Positions 1 through 46,287 are shown, counted from the stretch's first letter. The stretch is 64,000 nt of DNA from Glandiceps talaboti (GCF_964340395.1 NC_135553.1:14485001-14549000), one strand, 5' to 3'. Numbers and translations: made by a program. The notes: generated by a model not told the origin, from the letters alone.

Positions 1-17944
<17,944 letters not shown>

Positions 17945-20850
17945 GTCGTTTCAGTTACTAGTAGTCAATTACGGCATCCTCTCCCCGGACGATACGCCGG
18001 AAAATCTATGTGTTTGTACAATCGATCAACACACGGTAATCACAGCAGCGTGTTCTGTGTACACGACCTCCTGTGTACTGTCGACGAGTGTGTTCGATTG
18101 AAACGTGGAAATGTTTTCGTTCTACTCAACAGAACTACCTACCATTTCTATTGTACCTCTACATTGTAATCGATCAGCGATTCCATCTCATATTTAAATT
18201 ATAGATTAGAACATTTTCCCGGTTAAAAAGTTCACCGAAAGAAACAGTACTCCTTAGGGTATTGATTATTCTTTAAAATGCTATGAAATATTCTTTAATT
18301 GCATTCAGAGATTACAATTTTAAATGATTTCACTACCAGATATATTTACGGCACTACTGTAAGGTTTATACCCGAAAGAGTAATTTTATTTTGATATTCA
18401 GCGATCCTAAATCCTTAAATAAGATATATAAAGTGCAATCCGCCATCAAGAGCGCATGTGCGAACCAAATACCCGGCTTATAAATTTTGATGATGCGTTG
18501 AAGACTGAATATTCATTAGTCCTGAGTGCCTATACCCCTCTGTGTAAAACAGTTCTCATGCATATTCAGTGTGCAACTTAAATACGGTATTTCTGATGAC
18601 ATCCCATAATGCAATAGCCAATGGGTACGATACGCTATAAAGGTACAAGATCAACTTGACGTTATTTTCTGAAATCGCAAGTAATTGTAGGTGATGTCAA
18701 ATCATGATGTGACTCTCCAAAACCTATAGTTTATGCAAATTATTTCATTTCCTGGAGTGTCCGGATGTTGGTTTCACAGACCCCCCCCCCCCTCCGCCCC
18801 TACGCCATCCCAGGGTTTCAGCACATACTTGCACATAATTGATCTGATGACGGTAACAGTTTTCTTCAAAATCAAAGTGATTATTCCAGTCTTTGAATTT
18901 CAGGATCCAGCCTTCTAATCAATATAAAGACGTTTCTTTATATAGTATTATATGTACAAATGTATTGAATTCCGTTACCGTTCAAGATCAGACCACAGAT
19001 TAACTTGTAGCTAAATCACTGTTTGAAAGCTACAGATCTGCGACTGCGCGGCTCAAGACGACACTGCTTTAAGTAATACACCATGATGATACATGTATAA
19101 CTCTCTTATATTTTCCGAGTTATTTATCTACACAATGGCATACACATATCATATGATACAAAGCAGCAGATATTGTCATGATTTAGAGCAATAGCGGAGA
19201 AAAATGAGATTATCCATGTATGCCCTTTTCATTATCGTATTCTCCCTGGAAGCATGGAAGCTTCATTCTCAAGGTTTAAGAAAAGGACCTGTCTGTTTAG
19301 TATGATGATCCCAGCACAATAATGCTGCTGATGTCAAACGTAGATTTTAATTAACAATTGAAACCGGGTGACACGTAATGATATTTCATCAGCTTAACGC
19401 AATTTCAACAAATCACTCTCTTTGGAGATGTGCCAAGTTGTTGGTTGCTGCCTTGGGCAGGACTCTGATGCGAAAGAATCGGTGAAAATGTTGATTACGA
19501 TGTGTACAATGTATTAATGTATTATTTGGTTTTATTTGAACATATGAATACCAACAAAGCCTTCCGGTCTCTACTACCTGTGGCGGGTTTCTTTGTTCAG
19601 TGATGTATTCATGCAATCCTAGCGTGTTTCCAGTATTGTAGTCTGACAAGTTTAAGACCCTATGTTTCGAGTTTTGTTTGTATTTTACTTTTTGAAAAAA
19701 AAAAGCTATAGACAAATCGCTCTGTTGGCATAGCAATACAACACAACGTTAGACATACAAATACATAAAGACATTGTAGTGAAATAACTCAAATAACTCA
19801 ATATTAAATAGAATTTCATCAGTTGCAATAATACCAGTTATATTCGCTGTCAAAACTTTTTGTGACGAATATGTACACCAGCGGGAACGACCAGGTAACA
19901 GTGTAAATGTTTGGTTTCACACGCGTTGATAACAACGCATGTTCAAACATGCCACCTTATTCAAAATATTTGCGACTGAAAATTTTAGACCAAGCTATGG
20001 AAAAGAGCTTTCTCTGTTGTTGCCTATGGTCTGACCGATGAGCCCTAGTTATTGAGAACCTTCTCTTGAATCTAAGTTTATGGGAATCAGAAATAACAGA
20101 AATTGATCCGACATAGGCGTTTATTACGTATGCAGACCGGATAGTTAACCAAACTAAGAATAACATCCGGGTTCCTAGGTGCAGACGTATTGGTTGAAAT
20201 ATTTGATTTCACGTTATTTACATGAGGAGGAATGTTTTATTAATTTTCTAATTCGGATTATCACTGGGTTATATTGTCATAGTTTGAGAGCATCTTGTAT
20301 AAATGGCCATTTCTGACGGTACTATTTTTCGTGAAAATTGTTATTAGATAAGCTTCACTAGTCTGGCAACTAGTATGGATCAGTGAAATTGTTATACATT
20401 GGTGAAATAGCCAGTGTATACTCTTCTATTACTAGGAACTCAACTTTAAACTCGACCAGCAACTCTAATCTGTAATCGCGAACGTTACAGAGAATTAAAA
20501 GAGAAGTCCATCGAAACACATATCCCTTTCAATCATTTGAAAAGGTGACTTTATTTAGGACGTCGATGTGAAAATATCAAATAAAACAGAACGGATTAAA
20601 GTTTTGGGTCTTCGAAGTTGGGATAGATAGGTAATAAATGAGCAGAATTGAAATCTGCCATTGGCATTGTACTGCGAAGGATCTTCGTGGAAGTGACGTC
20701 ATATCCTCCCAGTTTGAAGGCGATCAAATTTACCCGAGTTTCTCAGCTGTGCAACGTTTTAAAATACGTCATCGTTCAAATGCTACGGTCACAATAAGTA
20801 TCTCAAAAAAGTGTTTAAACTGTTTTTCATTGAAATATCAATGTGCGAGG
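17945..20850. other. 5' flank of the channel gene and intergenic sequence
   Basis: The region just upstream of the ATG presumably holds the promoter and 5' untranslated region. I could not assign a TATA box or start site with confidence. No other exon-like sequence was seen up to the MITE remnant near 20.85 kb. Confidence 0.4.
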
Positions 20851-21017
20851 GAGGGTAACATTTTAGGGGAGGGTCATATTTTAGAGAAAGGAAATTAGGG
20901 GAGGGCCACTTTTTTTAGCGAAGTGGACTAAAGGGGGGGGGGGTGACATTTTATGCATCATACCGGGCCTGGTTTCCCTCGACCCTCTCCCCCTTGTGAT
21001 CACTAAAGACTCCCTTA
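20850..21017. mobile_element. MITE family 1, partial (right half)
   Basis: Contains the family signature GGGAGGGTNACATTTTAGRG repeated, and ends with GATCACTAAAGACTCCCTTA, a diverged form of the family's terminal repeat (TAATTACTGATGGCTCCCTAA at 30720). Sequence beyond this end (21018-21111) also matches 31800-31891, so the whole stretch was duplicated along with the downstream genes. Confidence 0.6.
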
Positions 21018-21111
21018 CTGGAGTTAAAAATGGTCGGTCGACTTTACACTATCAACAACAATTTGCGAACCTTAAAATGGAACTTGTTTTCATATGGTAA
21101 TTATGATGTCA

Positions 21112-22265
21112 AAAGACAGATACCGAAAATATACGTGCACTAGCATTAAATATAGAACTCTGAGAAGTCAATGATGTTACTACTAAAAAAAAGTGTCTGT
21201 TGAGTTTCAATTAAACAGCGTGATGTTTTATAGGTCTCGCACACGGTTTTTATTGACAAAATGCGTAGAACAAAATACAGGCACTGAAACGCGCAAGCAT
21301 ATAAGTTATAGTTGAAATGATGTTGTCTTGGTGTTTCACTCATGTAACATGACATTTTTGACACACACTCTGACAACTTCTAATGCGAAAGAAACTATTA
21401 CATAGGTGTTGTGCACAGAGGGGATGTAGAAGTGGTCATGTTGAAATGTTGATTATCAGTTAGAAAATGAACAATTGAAAGTCACCTAACCAATACAAAA
21501 AATATACAGTACAGGTTAACATAAAATTTTCGATTGTAAAATTCCCCCTGTTGTAATATATGACAGTGAAATATGGGGATTCCACGATGGAATCGATATC
21601 GAAAAGGTTTATTCTTCATACTCTATATACTGGTAATCTTGCTGTGCTTGGTGAACTTGGGATACATACGTTGTCATCACTTGGGTTTCTTCGCATTATT
21701 AAGTATTGGCTTAAACTCTTATCTAATCACTGAGAATACAACGTATGTGAAGCAGCTTTATGATTACCAACCACAGATGACTAATAAAGGATATAAATGT
21801 TGGGAGTATAAAGTTAAACATTTACTGTTCAAATTTGGTTTTGGGATTTCCTGCGGGGACTAGACTGAACAAAGTGTTGGTAATGAGAGTATGACTTTAT
21901 GCAAAGGTTATTTGACATTGATAACCCAAATTGGCATACATATATAGATTCTTCACCCACTCTAGATACCAACCGTATTTACAAAAAACAATCTATCGCT
22001 TGAAAAAATACCTTCCTGTTATTGACACGGAATTTCTCAGGAGGGCATTCAGTAAATTTCGTGTCTCTGACCACAATCTCCATATACAGAGTGGACAAAA
22101 TTTCTTCACAAAAACGAAGTTCACGTATATGTCAACATTGTGATCTTAATCTTGTCGAAGGTGGATTTCATTTCTGTCTAGTCTTTCCTGTATAAGATAT
22201 AGGTGTAAATGTATTGCTCGATATCATTATCGTTACCCTTCACCTTTAAATTATTAAATTTTAAT
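21112..22265 (+). mobile_element. LINE 3' fragment flanked by a short target duplication
   Basis: Three plus-strand segments resemble the tail after the reverse transcriptase of a non-LTR retrotransposon: YDYQPQMTNKGYKCWEYKVK, then LEKIPSCY/YLPVIDTEF, then FSKFRVSDHNLHIQSG and DLNLVEGGFHF, in different frames. ATGTCA occurs at both borders (21106-21111 and 22266-22271), while the equivalent place in copy B (31887-31892) has a single ATGTCA. This is therefore an insertion of about 1.16 kb in copy A or a precise absence from B. The first 450 bp are not recognised. Confidence 0.7.
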
Positions 22266-22364
22266 GTCATGCACTTCCGGCCGACAATACAATCCCGAAT
22301 CTAGCCTATAGTTTTAAATTAAGAAACAAGATCATCAGAAATATTTAATTCAGCTTCTGTGATG

Positions 22365-22370
22365 TTTATT
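22365..22370 (-). terminator. Polyadenylation signal AATAAA, gene A
   Basis: A canonical hexamer about 93 bases past the gene A stop codon. The same hexamer sits at the equivalent distance in gene B. Confidence 0.5.
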
Positions 22371-22462
22371 TGGCTTATTACGTTCTATTCCGGTTGTTTT
22401 CTATATACTTATTTCATATCTATTTTCATATTGTGCAAGGGTGGCCTAATGTACTGAATAAA

Positions 22463-29796
<7,334 letters not shown>

Positions 29797-29907
29797 TGCC
29801 ACAGTTGTACATCCAGAACCAGAGGGAACTATCGTGTTGTGTATTTTCTTGCAAGAAAAGGAAGCATAAACAAAATGCACACGATTAACGAAGTTGGATT
29901 GATTCTG

Positions 29908-29959
29908 GAAGTAAATCCCGGGTCTTTCACTATTCTACGAATCACTCATGGACATGACA
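29908..29959 (-). promoter_or_regulatory. Conserved block upstream of gene A exon 1
   Basis: A stretch with AAGTAAATCCCGGG and TTCACTATTCTACG (plus-strand reading) is well conserved with 63519-63573 upstream of gene C, at a similar distance before the start codon. Non-coding conservation here suggests promoter or 5' untranslated sequence. The exact function is inferred. Confidence 0.45.
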
Positions 29960-29969
29960 ACCTGTCTAA

Positions 29970-30736
29970 GGGAGCCGTCAGTAATTACAAGAGGGGAGGG
30001 CCGGGGGAAATCAGGTTCGGGCTGTTGCCTAAAATGTGACCCTCCCCGATTCTGTCGTGCTAAAAAGTGGCCCTCCCTCAAATTTCTTTTTTTCTAAAAC
30101 ATGACCCTCCTCTTGTTTAAGTAGTTGTAAATGTGAGTTAAATGCAATAGAACACGAGTTTCAAAATCATTGGTTAGGATTCAGTTCCACCGCTACTACC
30201 AATGTTGAAAGTTTTAAAGGTATTGGTTATTTCCCACTACTATCACCACGTGGATGAGTGTGAAGGCACTGCATTAATAAATACCCGTGTTTGGATCTCA
30301 TTGGCTGATCCGAAGGCTGTAACTCCTACCGATTAGATTGACACACTCCTGACATAGTCGGCAACAAAGTCATGATCTCAACATTATCCATAATATCTTA
30401 CCTAACTGTTCCCATTTTTGTATATTTGTGAGATCCACTCAGCTCTTCACACCAGTGACAACATATGAAATTAATTCACTACATTGTTGTCAGCAGCAAT
30501 TTCATTGATATATGCTGATATCATGGGAACCTATTAAACCCTAACCCAAATGGCAGCAATGGAATGACACAAACAAATAATGCAATGTCAGGCAATACAA
30601 TGAGTCAAAGAAAAATTTGACCCTTCCCTAATCACAATTTATTAAAATATGGCCCTCCTCCGACAGCCGGTTTATAAAAGGTGACTACCCCTCTGATTCC
30701 CTTGGCCCTCCTCCCTTGTAATTACTGATGGCTCCC
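29970..30736. mobile_element. MITE family 1, complete copy (767 bp) with TAA target duplication
   Basis: The termini are inverted repeats of about 35 bp: GGGAGCCGTCAGTAATTACA at left and the complement TGTAATTACTGATGGCTCCC at right. TAA flanks both sides (29967-29969 and 30737-30739). A 3-bp TWA duplication with GGG...CCC ends is typical of PIF/Harbinger elements. No transposase frame is present, so it is non-autonomous. It sits about 170 bp upstream of the gene A start codon. Confidence 0.85.
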
Positions 30737-31439
30737 TAAGTTTGAGCAGCATACGATAGACCGGTACTCTGAGACCACTAACAATAGCTATAGGTGTCTA
30801 AGACCTGAATGATAAAACATGACCATGGTTTATATTCACCAAATCGAATAAAATTGAAAAGAATTAGCAATGCAAATTAACGTCTCTTTCAGTCCATTGT
30901 TCAGTCTTTTGTAAGTTCGCAATAGAAAGTGGAACAAAGGACAATTGAGGACTTGAGGTGAAAGAAAAGACTTATCAATGGTAGTAAGTTACGCAACAAT
31001 AGCCTTACATTACTGTAGAGACTCGCTTTGGAGTTGACATTCAAAAATGTGAGGCATGTAAATGATGTTAATAACATTGTGTGACAACGACACGAAATTT
31101 TCAGTGGCATAGAATTCACTCGAGCATGTTTCACAAGAAAAAATATTTTTGACTATGATACATTGTTCATTTTTCTTTGAAGAAAGGGACGATGATTTAA
31201 ATTGAATTGTCAGTGTGATCCAATTCATTCAAATGTGAATTTTATTCTGCTTAATCTTAGCCGGGCTGTCAGGTCATGGATCTATTATAGCAATAATAGA
31301 TGGTCCATGGTACGTAGTATGTCCATCATGATGGTGGATGTAAGCATAGACATTGGAGAACAAATTTCTTCTCCACTGGCTAACGTAAGGGAATTAACTT
31401 TCAACTACGCTTTTGTCTTCATAGTTATTTATATTTTCC

Positions 31440-31565
31440 TGGACATAACGAATCGGATGTCCCTCAACATGTTGCAGCTGAATGACGGGAAAACTGAAAT
31501 ACTGTACATTCGTTCAAGATTCGACCGCCTTTCTTTTACCTTAGGGAACGAGCAGACTTTTCGGC
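31440..31565 (+). mobile_element. LINE reverse transcriptase relic
   Basis: Reads MSLNMLQLNDGKTEILYIRS, the conserved W-M-x-x-N-x-L-x-L-N-x-x-K-T-E segment of CR1/jockey-type reverse transcriptases, with little else preserved around it. Confidence 0.6.
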
Positions 31566-31599
31566 TAGGGGGGGGGGGGGCACTGAGGAGAAAATATTT

Positions 31600-31799
31600 T
31601 GGTTAAAATCTTTTTCACAGTCTCCCTCTGTGATCTCAAAAATATTCATTCAATGAAATATTTGAACGGGGGGAGGGTCATATTTTAGAGAAAGGAATTG
31701 AGGGTGGGTCACTTCTCAGCACAACGGACCAGAGGGAGGGTCACATACCGGGCTTGATTTCCCACTGTCCTCACCAGTAATCACCTGAAGGCTCCATTA
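31600..31799. mobile_element. MITE family 1, partial copy upstream of block B
   Basis: Signature segments GGGAGGGTCATATTTTAGAG, then a right end GTAATCACCTGAAGGCTCCA. It corresponds to 20850-21017, but at clearly lower identity than the block starting at 31887. Confidence 0.6.
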
Positions 31800-31987
31800 C
31801 GGAAGTTAACACGATCAGTCGCCTTTACAATATCAACAACAATTTGCGAACCTTCCAATGGAACTTGTCTTCGTACGGTAATTATGATGTCACGCACTTC
31901 CGGCCGACAATACAATCCCGAATCTAGCGTATAGTTTTAAATTAAGAAACAAGATCATCAGAAATATTTAATTCAGCTTCTTTGATG

Positions 31988-31993
31988 TTTATT
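31988..31993 (-). terminator. Polyadenylation signal AATAAA, gene B
   Basis: The hexamer lies about 115 bases past the gene B stop, the equivalent of 22365-22370 in gene A. Confidence 0.5.
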
Positions 31994-32108
31994 TGGCTTA
32001 TTACGTTCTATTCCGATTGTTTTCTATATACTTATTTCATATCTATTTTCATTTTGTACAAGGGTGGCCTAATGTACTGAATAAATCATGTCCTTCATGC
32101 AAACTCTA

Positions 32109-40938
<8,830 letters not shown>

Positions 40939-40944
40939 TTTATT

Positions 40945-41170
40945 TTTTTACCATTGCTCCAATGTGTACTCGAAAACGTAATGGAATTATACAAGGGAAC
41001 ACCTTATCTTTTATGACTTGGAATATACGAGGTGTTCAGCAAAGATGTACAGATATCATTGATTTCCTTAATATAATCAACTCTTACGACTTTGTAGCCT
41101 TACAGGAAACATGACTTAATTCTGTCGATGTTTTTTCTCTTAGCAATTTCAACTGCTTTCGTAGTGCCAG
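40945..41170 (+). mobile_element. LINE 5' fragment: start of an APE-type endonuclease
   Basis: The frame from the ATG at 40962 reads MCTRKRNGIIQGNTLSFMTW, then NIRGVQQRC and YDFVALQET, before a stop. TWNIRG and FVALQET are the first two conserved blocks of LINE apurinic endonucleases. Only this beginning is present, which is unusual because LINEs normally lose their 5' end. It abuts the truncated exon 1 of gene B. Confidence 0.65.
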
Positions 41171-42120
41171 GACAAAAAAGAACCAGATTTTAGCTGAATG
41201 CCTTCCATAAGGAATTTCATGATTTATGCAAGAAATTTAGCTCTATATCTGTGATTTGTCAAATCCCAATGAAAGTAATAGTGGTCAAAAATGTTGTTGA
41301 AATGCCCGCCATGCCTCCTATTCTCAGCACAGGAAAGCTTGCCATCCTTGACTTCACTCGGCTTTCGTGATCCCCAACATACCCAGGATATGGCATGTGC
41401 GTATCGAACTTCCTTCTGTCCCACCACGAGTTTACGGGAAAATTGTCAAGATTTTGTTGAGTGGCGCGCCCTCACTGTACACTATTATATAGAGGTCAAT
41501 GTATAGGTCACCATTATTGATACATTGTCGCGAAATTTTCTTCACAGGCTAGGTGAGGCTTGGTCTGTTTTCCATATTTTGACCACACACATGATTTGGG
41601 TATAAATTATAGATTATTACACTTGATAAATATGTGAGAGTGTATTTATATCCAGAGATACAGAGCTAGATAAATGATTATGTACAAGCCTTGCAACGAA
41701 CAGCGGTAGTTTGTTATCGAGAGAAATCGGAAAAGAACATGGTAAAAAGGAGACGGTTCGCGGTCAATATAATACTTCCCAAACGTCTAATCTAAAATCT
41801 AAAGAGACACGATTTCTCTTTATTCATCTGCGCATCAGTGTGTGAAATTTGAAAATGATAAGTCCATATTTGACGAAATAGAAACGATGATAAATATTTC
41901 ACCTGTGTGTGAACTCCACGCTCATTGTAAACCTATTTTCAGGCCAAGAAAAAAAATTGTTTTCTTGTGAGTTTGAATCACTTAAATACCCTGCCTCGGA
42001 GTCTTCTTTTTTTTGTGTTTGTCCAGCCAATGCAGAGTGCTGATCCAAGGGAAACACAAAATAAGGTTGGCACGTACGAAACCCCTGAAAACAGTCATCA
42101 GTGTAGAGCTATGTAGAGGA
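41171..42120. other. Intergenic sequence between genes B and C
   Basis: No gene was seen. A segment at 41185-41230 resembles the start of the repeat array at 46440 (GAATGCCTTCCATAAGG then ATTTATGCAA). The rest is unremarkable. Confidence 0.4.
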
Positions 42121-42334
42121 CGAGTATAAAGTTGGCGTCAGATTCAGATTCAGGTAGCCTCAGATCCAAATACACCCGACGGCAGTGAAGCAGAATCCTT
42201 CCCTGTAGTCTCAATGGTATTATTTCAGGTTTGAGTCCGTCGGGTGTCTTCGGATCTGTGGCCATCTGATGCTCAATATAAGGTTCATAAGATAAGGCTA
42301 CCTGAATCTGAATCTGAATCCAACTTTATACTCG
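42121..42334. repeat. Foldback palindrome, about 214 bp
   Basis: CGAGTATAAAGTTGG at the left end pairs with CCAACTTTATACTCG at the right. The inner parts (TCAGATTCAGGTAGCC and GGCTACCTGAATCTGA; ACACCCGACGG and CCGTCGGGTGT) pair as well. It is probably a small inverted-repeat transposon. Confidence 0.75.
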
Positions 42335-42394
42335 TACGATCGATTAATTACTCAAATTGGTCATTAATATTCATCGGATTATTACTAAAACCTA

Positions 42395-42660
42395 ATCAGT
42401 TCTGGCCATCACCCTACGGAACATGTCTATGAAATTTCGTTTGAATTGATGCAGCCGTTCTTTCGGAAATCGTGATACAGACACACACACAGAGACTTCA
42501 TCGGTATATTATCACCTTCCTTACGGAAGGTAAAAATGCTAGGCGAAATTTGAAAAACGCATGGAGGCGTTTAACAGTCCATTGAAGGACTGATGAGAAA
42601 AACGCATGGACAGTTCGCTGAGGGACTGATGAGAAACAAGCGACCTATCGGTCAGAATAG
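42395..42660. mobile_element. Repeat element end with hairpin CCTTCCTTACGGAAGG
   Basis: ACCTAATCAGTTCTGGCCAT, then an ACAGACACAC microsatellite, then a perfect short hairpin (42517-42532). It matches the end of the array at 47375-47555 (CCTAATCAGGTCTTGC..., GACA repeats, CCTCTCGTACCCTTACGGGAGG). After the hairpin come AGTCC-loop-GGACT repeats that also occur near 45110. Confidence 0.5.
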
Positions 42661-43135
42661 CTCCGCTGTTTTTTTTTAATTCAATTTTTTATTTTGGTGA
42701 CATGTAGAAGTGGTTCAGGTCTTCAGCTCTTCACTATGCAGTTTTGTTTTAGCGATGCAATAAAGTGGTTAGTGGTTTCATATGATGTCTCACTATAAAA
42801 CACATTTTACACAGAAGTTGGTAATGTATTGTACTTTTATACCATAGTCACCAATTTATAACAAAAATCTACTGTTATGAAAAATTGCACAAAATCTCAG
42901 AAAAAAATGACTGGGAAATTCACACAAGAAAAAGTAAAAAAAGAGGATTTTGAGGTTGGCTATAAATAATTCCAGTGTCTTACAGCTGTAACCCTGGAAA
43001 ATGTTAATGATGAATGAAATAAACTAGGGATCTAAAATAATTTTGAGGCAATTTCAATTTCAATTTTCTAACAAATTTACAAAGTCAACAACATTCAACT
43101 TGTACTAGTTGTGGTAGATATATATAGGGAAGAAA

Positions 43136-43674
43136 TGTATTAATCGCCATCTTAGTTTCCGTACGGCGACAAACTCAAGTACCCGGAAGAGAGTCATTCT
43201 CAGCCATACGTTACAGTGGTAACACTCGTTCATGTTCGGTTACCTTTCACAAAGAAAACACAACGAAATGGTTGAAATGATCTTTTTTTAATTTCTTTTC
43301 ATCACAACAACAAAATCTGTGTGATCAAAAGTGTTGTAAACTAAACCAGAAAGAATTATCGGACTGGCTAAACTTCCCGATGAACTGGAGTAAGGTCCTA
43401 CTACTTCCAAGTAAGCCTCGATAGTACTATAGTACGTGAGAAAATCGTCTCAAACTAGCGATACAACTTTCAAAATATAACTTGACATGTCTTCATTTGT
43501 TAGAGTTGTACAATTCAAGACGGGTTTTCACTCGAAAACAACAATTCTGTGAATAATGACACTCTGAACGCAGCGATTTCTCGGACGATGTTACCACTGT
43601 AACGTATGGCTGACAACGACTTGCTTCCGGGTTAGTCCCTCGTGCATACGGGTGGATTGTCGGCGATTAATACA
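43136..43674. mobile_element. Inverted-repeat element, about 540 bp
   Basis: The left end TGTATTAATCGCC is the complement of the right end GGCGATTAATACA. Further in, CCATACGTTACAGTGGTAAC pairs with GTTACCACTGTAACGTATGG. Non-coding between. No clear target duplication was seen. Confidence 0.7.
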
Positions 43675-44700
43675 TACATCGTCTGATATTTTAATTCACA
43701 GTGTTTCTTGTGACCGGCGCCTGTCAGCAGACTCTGCCATTTTTTCATCATTCCATTGTATTTAAACCTTGTACTTGACATTTCGCAATATTTATAATTC
43801 TCAACAAAATACCTCAACATGCCTCACTTCGCTCGTACTCAAAGCAGCTCCGCGCGTAGTCCTGCTTGCATACGGAGGAATTCGGGACTCGATTCTGACA
43901 ATTGTCCCTCCCCCTCCGGTGTTTAGAGTCAAGTCAGTAATACAGACTCGTGCACCCGAGGACTATCCCGCGCGGTATGATCACTGACACTGATGACATG
44001 ATGAGAGAGAACCTTTTCGGATTTACATGTAAAACGGGGAAAGATACGCAAAAAATAATGCAAAGTCTGAAGCCAAATTAAAGTTGTAATTATTTTAATT
44101 ATTTTTACTTGCCAAATATTTGCATTTTGGAAAGGCAAGACACGTTCATGTCGTTTAACTTTACATGTGAACTGTCGGCCATAACTTCAACCGCATGCCT
44201 GGCATGCCCTTCCTTACGCAAGTTGTCTGAATTCTGGTTCACTGTCATTTCAAAGTGCACGACAATATAGAATTAACCACAAGTTACATGTTATCTGAAA
44301 ACATCACACTTTTATAGTGGGTCTGAAGTGTGATTTTAGTGAGTACCAAGAACGTCCTGTGTTGATACTCAAGATACTTGCTGTGGAAAATCGCTCGGTC
44401 GAATGAGGTCACCTTCAGCTTCTGGTCGAATCAGGATAGAGTATGCAAATGAGGATGTTGCGGACTGGCTGATTATGTAGAAGGGTGCAGAATTGGATTT
44501 GAAGTTTACAACCCTGTTTCGAACAAACGCTTGTCATTTGGGCGCCCAATGCGTAGAATTATGACTATAGCACATATTACATTGCTTGTTTGACGTCAAT
44601 AGTGTCTTTTGAAAAGTGGCAGTTTGTTAGTACTTAAAGTCTCGTCGACTGATTTCCAATATGGCGTCGGTCATTATGCTCATTAACATATTCATTTTAT
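43675..44700. other. Intergenic sequence
   Basis: Nothing recognisable was found on either strand. Confidence 0.4.
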
Positions 44701-45190
44701 TTTCAAATTACAAAAAAAAAATCATAAAAAATAAAAATGAGGATGTGCTGACTTGAAATTAACAAATCTGAGTAAGCTACCCCCTGTGCATCAACACGCC
44801 AGATATCAAAGCAATCTAATAAGAGGTTTTCAAGGAGTTGATGAAAATGACATTATATGAAAAAAAATCATAAAAAATTGAAAATGGCACAGATCAACTT
44901 GGCATGAACAAATCTGAATAGCCTCCCCCCAGGGAACATGCACACCAAATATCGAAGAATTCCGACTGTCACTTTCGGAGTAGATAGTAAAAATATAAAA
45001 GTTTGACGGACACCTAGGATTCACTCTACTCTCTATACCTCAGTACCTACCTATACCTAAAGCTACGCTTTCAGCTTTCGCTGACAGCGGAGCTAAAAAA
45101 CGTGAAGGGGCATTTAAAAGTCCACTGAGGGGACAAATAAAGAAAACACTGAGGGGGTTCAACAGTCCTCTGAGGGACAGACAGAGACAA
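44700..45190. mobile_element. Tandem-repeat element ending in hairpin AGCT...AGCTAAAAAA
   Basis: Two copies of a roughly 140-bp unit (AATCATAAAAAAT..., ACAAATCTGA) are followed by GACGGACACC and a hairpin at about 45060-45095 (AGCTACGC...GCGGAGCT), then AGTCC-loop-GGACT repeats. The arrangement matches 54080-54560. Confidence 0.5.
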
Positions 45191-45559
45191 CTGACACTGC
45201 TACATGACAACTCGAGTCAAGGCGTTTACATGTAATAGTGCATCGAAGGAGGTTTGTGAGTGCTGGTAGAGAAGCTCATTCTGAATAGTAATAGAGATGT
45301 TCGGGAGTCTTTTAAGAAATGCGGTGTTTGAAAGATGTACGAACTTTATACAAACAAACAATAATCCTGAGAAATTTTGAGCACCTCGAGTGCATCAGAG
45401 GGTACCTTTAGACAATTGAGTAAATTGTCTATAATATGAAATCGGCCAGAATTAAGCGAGTGAATAACTTACGTTTCGTGATAGAGCATCACACAAACAA
45501 AACAAAATGTTCACACCAGCTTATGGAAACAAGATTGGAACTGCTCTCGCCCCGTTTGA

Positions 45560-45938
45560 GATTAGTTATCTTATGTAAAATAATTAGTAATGCCAGGAGG
45601 GAAATCCTGTTTGACAAACCTGCTAGAATTCCTAGGTGAAGTAACAACATACACCGATAAAAGATTCCCCGTTGATATCATCTACCTGGACTTTGCTAAA
45701 ACCTTCCACAAAGTACGAGCACATGCATGTATAGTTGGAGCTAACTGGATTGAAGAATGGCTGCCTTACAGACAACAGTGTGTTGTTGTTGTTTGTTCAG
45801 GGATGCAATTCACCATGGAACCCTATTCCTAGTGGGGTGCCACAAGGATCGATGTTGGGCCCTGTGCTTTTCTTAACTTTTATTAATGTCATATTGATGT
45901 AGGTATCCATCACAAATCAGAAGTTTACAGATGATATT
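45560..45938 (+). mobile_element. LINE reverse transcriptase fragment, first part
   Basis: In shifting frames: GGKSCLTNLLEFLGEV, FPVDIIYLDFAKTFHKV (catalytic block A), [13 protein letters not shown] (block B) and KFTDDI (the position of the YADD catalytic box). These blocks occur in the order expected for a CR1/jockey-type reverse transcriptase. The frame is broken by stops and shifts. The sequence stops at a MITE insertion. Confidence 0.8.
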
Positions 45939-45940
45939 TA

Positions 45941-46287
45941 GGCGTAAAAAAAACTTGTGTGGTTCCGATTACATTCAATTTTAAAATAGGTGGGTAGGTA
46001 GATTTTTTTATTTCATGTGTGAGTGTCTAGTTCAGGTTTCCGTTGTTTTCTAAATGGTCCCGGTGTTGTTTATTTCTTCCTATCAGATGTACAGCCATTA
46101 CAGATAGGAAGAATAGTTTTTTATTGTCTTTTTAAGTTGATGTCAGTTTCCACTATTTCTTGCGAGACTTCACGATTTTCGCGATTTTATTATTATTTTT
46201 CTCGCATACATAAAACTTTTAGGGTCGACGTGAAAAACTAGGTGGGGTCGAGTACCCGGAACCAAACTACTTTTTTTTTATTTGGCC
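45941..46287. mobile_element. MITE family 2, copy 2 (about 350 bp), inserted in the LINE
   Basis: Matches 5735-6097 from GTGGTTCCGATTAC to CTAGGTGGGGTCG. The flanks are TTA on both sides (45938-45940 and 46288-46290), consistent with a 3-bp target duplication. It begins directly after the KFTDDI codons of the LINE. Confidence 0.75.

Noticed and set aside
21573-21863. Signal-anchor-like N terminus (hydrophobic run after MGIPRWNRYRKG) as a new plus-strand gene
   Set aside because: The downstream part of the frame (YDYQPQMTNKGYKCWEYKVK) matches the tail region of LINE proteins, so it belongs to the LINE fragment.
42570-42640. CTGATGAG...GAAA, resembling a hammerhead ribozyme core, twice
   Set aside because: CTGATGA and GAAA are adjacent without a stem II, and the flanking AGTCC/GGACT pairing is in the wrong place for a hammerhead fold.
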